Made by a program: the position numbers and the translations under genes. Under the pieces are notes generated by a model. The model searched no databases. It worked only from the letters and a program-made list of their open reading frames with translations, and was not told the DNA's origin. Of a stretch of DNA of 64,000 nucleotides, positions 8,545 to 14,310 are shown in pieces (the stretch's first letter is position 1; every line of letters starts with the position of its first letter). This DNA is from Sinomonas terrae (GTDB lineage: Bacteria; Actinomycetota; Actinomycetes; Actinomycetales; Micrococcaceae): positions 744,001 to 808,000 of the forward strand of contig NZ_JAKZBV010000001.1 in assembly GCF_022539255.1 (NCBI RefSeq), given 5' to 3'.

Positions 8545-9690
8545 ATGGGGATGAGACAGGAAATGGTCGAGGCCGAGGCCAGTGGGGCGGGCGAGGGAAC
8601 CGTCCTCTGCGTTACCGGGGACCCGCTGCTTCTCGACGAGTGCGGCCGCGTCGCAGCCGTGGCCGGCATCGCGCTCCGAGCGGCCCCTACTCTGGGCGAG
8701 GCAATGCAAGGAGCCGACGACGGCGTGCCCCTCCTTCTCGGCGCGGACGTCGGGGACGGACTCCCGCGGAATCGGCCCGACACGGTTCTTGTCGGCAGGG
8801 AACATGACCGGGGGCGTCTGTGGGAGCGAGCGGCCGATTTGGGGGTAGAACACGTCGCCGAACTGCCCGAGGCGAGCGGCTGGCTCGTTGAATTTCTGGG
8901 ACGGCGGCTGTCCCAGGCGAACGACGGACTTGTCGTGGGGGTCATCGGCGGCTGCGGAGGCGCCGGCGCGAGTACGACGGCGGTGCTTCTCGCCGTGGCG
9001 GCGAGCGCTCGCGGCGACTCCGTGCTCCTCGTCGACGGCGATCGTCTCGGCGGCGGCTTGGAGCTGTGCCTGTCAGAGGACCGCCCCTCGGGGCTGGCAT
9101 GGCCCGACCTTGCCGCCGCAAGCGGTCGCATTCACCCTCCCCAGCTCGAGGCCGCCCTCCCTCGCGCCTACGGCGTTCCCTACGTGTCGTGGCCAGCTTC
9201 GCCCGGATCAGCCACCTCCGTGGGCCCGGAGGCCATCGGGAGAGTGCTCGAGGCGGGGAGAAGCGCCTTCGGTTCCGTGGTGATCGATGTCGGGAGGGGC
9301 AAAGAAGGAATCGAGGACTTTGGCTGGGCCAGCGATCGGCTCCTCCTCGTCGTTCCAGGCCGGCTCCGCGCGGCCGTGGCAGCAGCCCAGCTCCTGCACG
9401 AGATTCCGCCCGTTCCAACCGGTCTCGTGGTGCGGGGGCGCCTCGGCGAGGGTGTCGATGCCGAACGACTCGCCGAGGCCGTTGGCTGCCCGCTCGCGGC
9501 CCACCTGCCGGAGCTCAGGGCAATAGGGATGGCGGCCGAGGAGGGCCGTCTCCCTGAACTCGCCCGTCATCGCGCGCTGCGCCGAGCGGCCACGTCGATC
9601 CTCGAAGGACTGGTCCCTTGGCCGCCCAGGTCCTCATCGAGTCCCGGCCTTCCGGCGCCACGTCACGCGCGAGTTGAGGGCACTCGATGA
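8545..9690 (+). CDS. ssd: CpaE/Ssd-like MinD-family ATPase of the tad locus
   Basis: 381 aa. A receiver-like N-terminal region (residues 1-125) precedes a MinD/ParA-type P-loop with a deviant Walker A, VIGGCGGAGASTTAVLLA, and VLLVDGD. This matches the actinobacterial helicase/secretion-neighbourhood CpaE-like family, which includes Ssd of mycobacteria. Members are linked to pilus localisation or to septum and cell-cycle control. It is the first gene of an operon in which every following tad ATPase or membrane gene overlaps the previous one by 4 bp. Start: ATG at 8545 after CAGGG; ATGs at 8551 and 8563 are alternatives. Divergent from the polymerase-like gene across 114 bp. Confidence 0.87.
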   Translation: MGMRQEMVEAEASGAGEGTVLCVTGDPLLLDECGRVAAVAGIALRAAPTLGEAMQGADDGVPLLLGADVGDGLPRNRPDTVLVGREHDRGRLWERAADLGVEHVAELPEASGWLVEFLGRRLSQANDGLVVGVIGGCGGAGASTTAVLLAVAASARGDSVLLVDGDRLGGGLELCLSEDRPSGLAWPDLAAASGRIHPPQLEAALPRAYGVPYVSWPASPGSATSVGPEAIGRVLEAGRSAFGSVVIDVGRGKEGIEDFGWASDRLLLVVPGRLRAAVAAAQLLHEIPPVPTGLVVRGRLGEGVDAERLAEAVGCPLAAHLPELRAIGMAAEEGRLPELARHRALRRAATSILEGLVPWPPRSSSSPGLPAPRHARVEGTR

Positions 9691-10862
9691 GCGCCGTCCC
9701 CATCGTCGACTCGAAGCTTCTGGATGAGGTGCGAGAGCGGGTCCTTGCTGTGCCTGGGCCGGTGACACCTGCCCGCATCGCGGCGGCTGTCCACGAGAGC
9801 GGCCGGTTGCTGGGCACAGCAGGCACGCTTGCTGCCGTGGAACTCATATCCGCTGAGCTGAGCGGGCTCGGGCCCCTTCAGAAGCTTGCCAAGGATCCCG
9901 CCGTCACCGACATTCTCGTGAATGGACCCGACGATGTCTGGCTCGACCGGGGACGCGGGCTTGAGCCTGCTCCTGTCAGCTTTCCATCTGAGGAGGCAGT
10001 GCGCGCGCTCGCGGTGCGCTTGGTCGCATCGGGCGGTCGGAGGCTGGACGACAGCTCGCCGTGTGTGGATGTGCGCATCGCGGGCGGGTATCGGGTGCAT
10101 GCTGTTCTCCCCCCGATCTCTACTGGGACGACTCTCCTGTCCGTTCGGATCCGTCGGCATCAGGCCTTCGATCTACCGGAGCTCGAGCATGCCGGAACGA
10201 TCCTCCCGGAGCAGCGGTCCGTCCTCGAATCTATGGCCACCAGTGGACTGAGCTACCTTGTGAGCGGCGGTACCGGAACCGGCAAGACCACGTTGTTGAG
10301 CACCTTGTTGGGGCTTGCGGCGCCTACCGAGCGGATCGTCCTGGTGGAAGATGCGTCCGAACTCAACCCGGAGCATCCGCACGTCGTGGGTCTTGAGGCC
10401 CGCCACGGGAATGTCGAGGGCAGTGGGAAGGTCGATCTCGCGGAGCTCGTCCGGCAGGCACTTCGGATGCGACCCGACCGCCTTGTGGTCGGCGAGTGCC
10501 GTGGATCTGAGGTGCGTGAACTGCTCGCTGCGCTCAATACAGGGCACAGCGGTGCCGGGACCGTTCATGCAAACTCGGCAGAGGCCGTCGCTGCTCGCCT
10601 CGTCGCACTCGGTGCCCTCGCCGGCCTCTCGTCCGAGGCGATGACGCTGCAGGCGGCAAATGCTCTCAGCGTGGTACTCCATCTTGAGCGCAGGGACGGC
10701 CAGAGGCGTCTTGCCACCATTGCAGCCGTTTCCGAGAATGCCGGAAGGCTCGTCGTTGCTCCCGCTCTCACGCGTGCTCCCGAAGCGGATCGACTGGCAG
10801 AGGGACCCGGCTGGGACCTCCTCTGCTCCCGGCTCGCCGGGGCGCCTGAGGCTAGACCATGA
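9687..10862 (+). CDS. tadA: Type II/IV secretion ATPase TadA
   Basis: 391 aa cytoplasmic hexameric ATPase that powers assembly of Flp-type pili. Walker A is SGGTGTGKTTLLSTLL, followed by the Asp box (VEDASEL), Walker B (LRMRPDRLVVGECRG) and the His box region (NTGHSGAGTVHANS). The N-terminal domain contains ILVNGPDDVWLDRG, typical of CpaF/TadA proteins. Start ATG at 9687 overlaps the ssd stop by 4 bp, and its own stop overlaps tadB by 4 bp. It belongs to the helicase-linked actinobacterial subfamily, which agrees with the DEAH helicase at 14.3 kb. Confidence 0.93.
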   Translation: MSAVPIVDSKLLDEVRERVLAVPGPVTPARIAAAVHESGRLLGTAGTLAAVELISAELSGLGPLQKLAKDPAVTDILVNGPDDVWLDRGRGLEPAPVSFPSEEAVRALAVRLVASGGRRLDDSSPCVDVRIAGGYRVHAVLPPISTGTTLLSVRIRRHQAFDLPELEHAGTILPEQRSVLESMATSGLSYLVSGGTGTGKTTLLSTLLGLAAPTERIVLVEDASELNPEHPHVVGLEARHGNVEGSGKVDLAELVRQALRMRPDRLVVGECRGSEVRELLAALNTGHSGAGTVHANSAEAVAARLVALGALAGLSSEAMTLQAANALSVVLHLERRDGQRRLATIAAVSENAGRLVVAPALTRAPEADRLAEGPGWDLLCSRLAGAPEARP

Positions 10863-11797
10863 TCGCCGCGGTCATCGTGTTCACCCTCTCGTGGTCAGCC
10901 TTCATCCTGATGAGGCCGGATGGGTCCGCTCTGCGCCGTCCCTTCGTCCGGCCGCTGGCGTCCACGCTGTCCATTGCCTCGGAGGCACGCAAGAAGACGG
11001 CTTCCACGACACTGCATGATGCCGCACTCCTTGTCGGTGAACTAGCAGCCCTGCTTCGCGCAGGGCGATCAGCCGAGCAGATGTGGCGGCAAGCAGCGCT
11101 GAGTGCGCGGCGGCGACTGGGCGAGGCGGCCCTTGATGACCCAAAGAAGTCACTGGCACCCACGCACCCGACCCTCTCTCCCGAAATCCTCTGCGCCGTG
11201 TTCGTTCTCGAGGCTGCTGCTCGGGCAGCGTCGCTCGGCATCCCTGTTGCGCCGGCGATTCGAGATGCAATGGCTCTGGTGTTGCGGCATGGGTTCCCCA
11301 CCGCGGCCTCTGCTCTTTGGACGAGTGCTGGGTCTCTGACGAGTGCCGGGCCTCAGATGAGCGCGGGGTCTCCGACGAGCGCTGAGCCTCGGATGGGCGC
11401 TGGGCCTCCGAGAACGCCGAGGAGCAAGCGGCTTCGTCTACGAGAGCCGCGCGTGCTGGCGGTGTGGGGCGAAGTCGCCGCCTGCGTCGAGACCGCGGAG
11501 GCCTCTGGCTGCCTTCTCGCCGCCGTCTTCGACCGGCTGTCGTCGCATCTTGAGGCGGATGCCGATGCCGCTGCCGCCCGAGCCACCGCCCTCGCCGGCC
11601 CCAAGGCCACAACCCGGATTCTCACCGTGCTGCCGTTCGGTGGACTCCTACTCGGGACCCTCATCGGAGCCGAGCCATTGGAGGCCCTCACCGGCACGTT
11701 GCTCGGCTTCGTCTGCCTCATTGCCGGTATTGGACTCGCGCTGGCAGGGCGGCTCTGGTCAAGCCGGTTGGTCGCCCAGACGGGGGTGCTCCGATGA
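10859..11797 (+). CDS. tadB: TadB-like inner-membrane protein with a repeat insertion
   Basis: 312 aa membrane protein of the T2SSF/TadB type: an N-terminal membrane segment, a cytoplasmic helical domain (residues about 40-150 and 195-245), and two C-terminal hydrophobic segments (TVLPFGGLLLGTLIG and LLGFVCLIAGIGLAL). TadB and TadC form the platform on which pilins are assembled. Residues 155-184 are five 6-residue repeats of the form (T/M)SAGxx, encoded by an 18-nt tandem array, and they interrupt the conserved cytoplasmic part. It overlaps tadA and tadC by 4 bp each. Identification rests on operon position and topology as much as on sequence. Confidence 0.82.
   Translation: MIAAVIVFTLSWSAFILMRPDGSALRRPFVRPLASTLSIASEARKKTASTTLHDAALLVGELAALLRAGRSAEQMWRQAALSARRRLGEAALDDPKKSLAPTHPTLSPEILCAVFVLEAAARAASLGIPVAPAIRDAMALVLRHGFPTAASALWTSAGSLTSAGPQMSAGSPTSAEPRMGAGPPRTPRSKRLRLREPRVLAVWGEVAACVETAEASGCLLAAVFDRLSSHLEADADAAAARATALAGPKATTRILTVLPFGGLLLGTLIGAEPLEALTGTLLGFVCLIAGIGLALAGRLWSSRLVAQTGVLR
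11321..11410. repeat. Five 18-nt tandem repeats inside tadB
   Basis: Units start at 11321, 11339, 11357, 11375 and 11393, with consensus ACGAGYGCTGGGCCTCNG. The period is a multiple of three and keeps the frame open. Confidence 0.9.
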
Positions 11798-12411
11798 GTG
11801 GTGGAGGGGGCATTGTGGCGCCTGGCCTTCTGTCCGCCGCGATAGGCGCCCAGTTGTTCGCGGCATGCTGGATTCTCCTACTGGAGCGAAGCCACTGGAG
11901 TGGGGCAGGCGTCCGGCACGGGTCGGCCGATATCGGGCGGCGGGAGGGGGTCCCTCGGGGTTCTGGAAATCAGCTCCCAGGATCCGGGGACGAGCAGTCA
12001 AAGGCTGCTCTCGTGCTTGAGCTTGTCGCGGCGATGCTCGAGTCAGGGTCGTCGCTTCATCGGGCTTTGCGGATCGTCACCCACGCTGTGGGGGAGGGGA
12101 ACGGGTCCGCCGCTCGCGCGGCCACCGCGCTCGGCCTCGGCGTTCCGTGGGAGGACGCTTGGGCCACTGCTTCGGGGGATCGCCTCGCGAGGGAACTCCA
12201 TGAGGCTCTCGACTTTGCAGCGGCTTCGGGGGCTCCCTCTGCGGAGTTGATTTCGGCTCGTGCCCGGATGCTCCGACGTGAGAGGCATCGGGAGCTTGAG
12301 CGGCGAGCGGCTGCGCTCGGCGTGAGGCTCGTCGTTCCTCTCGGGGTCTGCTCCCTTCCCGCGTTCCTGTGCCTGGGCATCGTCCCGGTACTCCTTTCCA
12401 TGACTCCATAA
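11794..12411 (+). CDS. tadC: TadC-like inner-membrane protein
   Basis: 205 aa. An N-terminal membrane segment (residues 8-30) is followed by a helical domain typical of T2SSF proteins (LELVAAMLESGSSLHRALRIV and RELERRAAALGVRLVVPLGVC) and a C-terminal hydrophobic segment (LPAFLCLGIVPVLLSM). Residues 35-65 are a low-complexity Gly/Arg-rich linker. It starts with an ATG overlapping the tadB stop by 4 bp. It presumably pairs with TadB as the pilus platform. The gene is followed by a 184-bp purine-rich spacer before the pilin gene. Confidence 0.83.
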   Translation: MSGGGGIVAPGLLSAAIGAQLFAACWILLLERSHWSGAGVRHGSADIGRREGVPRGSGNQLPGSGDEQSKAALVLELVAAMLESGSSLHRALRIVTHAVGEGNGSAARAATALGLGVPWEDAWATASGDRLARELHEALDFAAASGAPSAELISARARMLRRERHRELERRAAALGVRLVVPLGVCSLPAFLCLGIVPVLLSMTP

Positions 12412-12595
12412 CCGTGACAAGGAGATTCTGTCGCTCGGGATGAATATCAAGTGGTGAAAATAGCAAATATGAGGGAACGGCGGACGATAAGAAACGACAC
12501 CACTAGCAGAAAGATGTCAGCAGAAAGGTGTAGCAGCAAGAAGCAGCAGGGAAAGAGCAGAACAAATAGAAAGAGCAGAACAAGTAGGAGGAGAA
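12412..12595 (+). promoter_or_regulatory. A-rich, purine-rich leader before the pilin gene
   Basis: This 184-bp spacer differs sharply in composition from its surroundings, with long runs of A and G on the coding strand. It contains a tandem 18-nt repeat (units at 12551-12568 and 12569-12586), preceded by degenerate AGCAGAAAG-type units. It ends in AGGAGG at 12586-12591, the strongest Shine-Dalgarno in the window, 4 nt before ATG 12596 and 7 nt before ATG 12599. I read it as an unstructured 5' untranslated region favouring high pilin translation. A promoter inside it is possible but not assignable. Confidence 0.6.
12551..12586. repeat. Two 18-nt tandem repeats in the pilin leader
   Basis: Units GAAAGAGCAGAACAAATA and GAAAGAGCAGAACAAGTA differ at one position and directly abut the Shine-Dalgarno sequence. 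Confidence 0.9.
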
Positions 12596-13162
12596 ATGAT
12601 GGTGCAAAAGAACACCTTGGTACGCGAGCACGACCCTTCGGGGGACGGCGGCACTGTTCCGGTAGAACCGCAAGGCGCCCGAATCAGACCCGCAGAGGTC
12701 GTTGAGCTTTACCCCGGGGCTGCAGCGAGACGGCCTGTCCGTCAACCGCAGAACTCAGACGAAATCCGTCCGGACGCCGCTTCTCGCCGAACCCCGAGCT
12801 CTCGGGAGCCACGCCGTTTGCGGGTGATCCTCGGGAAGGCGGGACGAGGACTCCCGCGAGGGGAAGCGTCGCGGACCGGACTGCCGCGAGGGGGAGCGTC
12901 GCGGACCGGACTGCCGCGAGGGGAAGTGCGGCGGAAGGGAATATCGCGAGATGAAGCAGCACCACGGAGGGAGACGCCACCAGATGAAGCACTGCGAAGG
13001 CCAGGAACGCGCGGGAGCGAAGCGGGAATGGCAACGGCCGAGTACGCCATCGCTACCCTGGCAGCCGTCGCCTTCGCCGGACTCCTCGTTGTCATCATGC
13101 GAAGCGACGAGGTCCGAGGCTTCCTGCTCAATATTATTCGAGCGGCCCTCGCCATTCCGTGA
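12596..13162 (+). CDS. Flp-type pilin (DUF4244) with long repeat-bearing leader
   Basis: 188 codons from the first of two adjacent ATGs. The C-terminal 45 residues are a class IVb pilin: Gly144 followed by MATAEY, which fits the G/xxxxEY prepilin-peptidase site, then the hydrophobic stretch AIATLAAVAFAGLLVVIM and a short tail. This is the DUF4244 small-pilin family of actinobacterial tad loci. The odd feature is the leader: about 144 Arg-rich residues precede the cleavage site, whereas such leaders are normally well under 30 residues. Residues 85-124 are four 10-residue units of the type GLPRGEASRT. An internal ATG at 13028 encodes the first mature residue and could be an alternative start, but the very strong ribosome binding site before 12596/12599 supports the long form. 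It overlaps tadE by 4 bp. Confidence 0.8.
   Translation: MMVQKNTLVREHDPSGDGGTVPVEPQGARIRPAEVVELYPGAAARRPVRQPQNSDEIRPDAASRRTPSSREPRRLRVILGKAGRGLPRGEASRTGLPRGGASRTGLPRGEVRRKGISRDEAAPRRETPPDEALRRPGTRGSEAGMATAEYAIATLAAVAFAGLLVVIMRSDEVRGFLLNIIRAALAIP
12848..12967. repeat. Four 30-nt tandem repeats in the pilin gene
   Basis: Units begin at 12848, 12878, 12908 and 12938. The first three are nearly identical (core CCGCGAGGGGAAGCGTCGCG) and the fourth is degenerate. They are in frame and encode the 10-residue leader repeats. Confidence 0.92.
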
Positions 13163-13740
13163 GGCCTGAGTCCGTGAGGCCTGAGAGCTTGAGAGGCGGC
13201 GGCGAAGCAGCAGATCGGAATCCCTCGCCCCCGGTCCGCAAAGCAGCTGGGGCGCGCAATTCAGCTGCTGCGCCCGAATTGGCTGGGGCGCGCAATTCGG
13301 CTGCTGCGCCCGAATTGGCTGGGGCGCGCAATTCGGCTGCCGCGCCCGAATTGGCTGGGGCACGCAATTCAGCGGATGCCTGCGAACCGGCTAACGACGT
13401 CATCTCGGCAGGCGCGGTCACGGCCGAGTTGGCTGTGGGGATCCTGGTTGTCGTTGCCCTCCTAGGGGTGCTTCTAACGGCCCTCAGCGCGGGCATCATG
13501 CAATTGCAGGTCGAAGAGGCGGTGCGGGGTGCCGCGAGGGAGATTGCCCGAGGGGAATCACCTGAAACTGCCAGTGCCGTTGCCAAGCGGATAGCCGGTG
13601 ATGCCACCGTCATCACGATCGAAGTGGACAGATCGACGGCCAAGGTCAGCGCGCGCCAGCCTATTCCGGGCCCACTCGCAGTTGCCGGCGGCATCGTTGC
13701 TCAGGCCACCGCGTCAGTCCGACTGGAGGCTGCCTCTTGA
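13159..13740 (+). CDS. tadE: TadE-family pseudopilin with repeat-bearing leader
   Basis: 193 aa from a GTG overlapping the pilin stop. The TadE signature is clear: Gly85 then AVTAEL (G/xxxxE processing site), a hydrophobic helix AVGILVVVALLGVLLTAL, and the TadE-type continuation MQLQVEEAVRGAAREIARGE. TadE proteins are processed pseudopilins needed for Flp pilus assembly. As in the upstream pilin, the segment before the cleavage site is much longer than expected. Residues 30-77 are four 12-residue units of the type GARNSAAAPELA. The stop overlaps the TTG start of the next gene by 4 bp. Confidence 0.85.
   Translation: MRPESVRPESLRGGGEAADRNPSPPVRKAAGARNSAAAPELAGARNSAAAPELAGARNSAAAPELAGARNSADACEPANDVISAGAVTAELAVGILVVVALLGVLLTALSAGIMQLQVEEAVRGAAREIARGESPETASAVAKRIAGDATVITIEVDRSTAKVSARQPIPGPLAVAGGIVAQATASVRLEAAS
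13246..13389. repeat. Four 36-nt tandem repeats in tadE
   Basis: Units begin at 13246, 13282, 13318 and 13354. Three are nearly identical (GCTGGGGCGCGCAATTCRGC at the start of each) and the last is diverged. There are no spacers between units, so this is not a CRISPR array. Confidence 0.93.
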
Positions 13741-14219
13741 CGGGCGGGGACTCCGGCACGCGAATGACGACCGCTGAACGGTGCGAGAAGTCCTCGCCCC
13801 CGGCCTCGGCGAGACATCGCTTCGCGCAATCTCGCTCTGATCGCAGCCATTGCGTTGAACGGGCTGATCACCTTGAACGGCCCGATCGCGGAGCAGGGAC
13901 GATTCTGGCCTTGGCGCTGGCTCTGGTCGCAATTCTCGGCTGTTCCGCGGCGGTCCTGCTGTCCCAAAGCGTCATCGCGGGCGAACGTGCGGGGCGGGCG
14001 GCCGATCTCGCTGCGTTGGCCGCTGCAGATACGGAGCGAGGTCTCACAAGCGGCGCGACGTGCGCGACAGCCGAAGAGGTTGCTCGGCGCAACGCCGCCC
14101 GCCTGGTGTCGTGCGAGGTCGAGGTTCCCGGGGCCGTTGTCCGGGTGGTGGTTCGAGGGGAGGACGTTGTCGCCGGCAGCCAGGCCGAGGGACGAGCCCG
14201 CGCAGGCCGCCCGCCGTGA
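13737..14219 (+). CDS. Second TadE-like protein of the helicase/secretion neighbourhood
   Basis: 160 aa from a TTG at 13737 that overlaps the tadE stop (TTGA). From residue 51 the sequence RGAGTILALALALVAILGC and GERAGRAADLAALAAADTE matches the short TadE-like proteins found beside DEAH helicases in actinobacteria. The single N-terminal membrane helix and the following region are diagnostic. The first 50 residues are charged, low in complexity and longer than usual. Last gene of the tad operon. The prepilin peptidase, CpaB and secretin-like genes of full tad systems are not in this window. Confidence 0.75.
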   Translation: MTGGDSGTRMTTAERCEKSSPPASARHRFAQSRSDRSHCVERADHLERPDRGAGTILALALALVAILGCSAAVLLSQSVIAGERAGRAADLAALAAADTERGLTSGATCATAEEVARRNAARLVSCEVEVPGAVVRVVVRGEDVVAGSQAEGRARAGRPP

Positions 14220-14224
14220 CCCCA

Positions 14225-14248
14225 GTGAGCCAGATCGCAGAGGCTCAC
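14225..14248. terminator. Hairpin between the tad operon and the helicase gene
   Basis: GTGAGCC (14225-14231) pairs with GGCTCAC (14242-14248) just after the tad operon stop. The stem is short and has no T-tract, so termination is only possible. Confidence 0.4.
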
Positions 14249-14310
14249 CTCGTCGTTCACTTGCCGCCGGCAGGAGGGGTCGCAGTTCGGGGCATCACAG
14301 TGCGAGGGTG

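Noticed and set aside
13246..13389. 36-nt repeats as a CRISPR array
   Set aside because: Units abut directly and are in frame within tadE.
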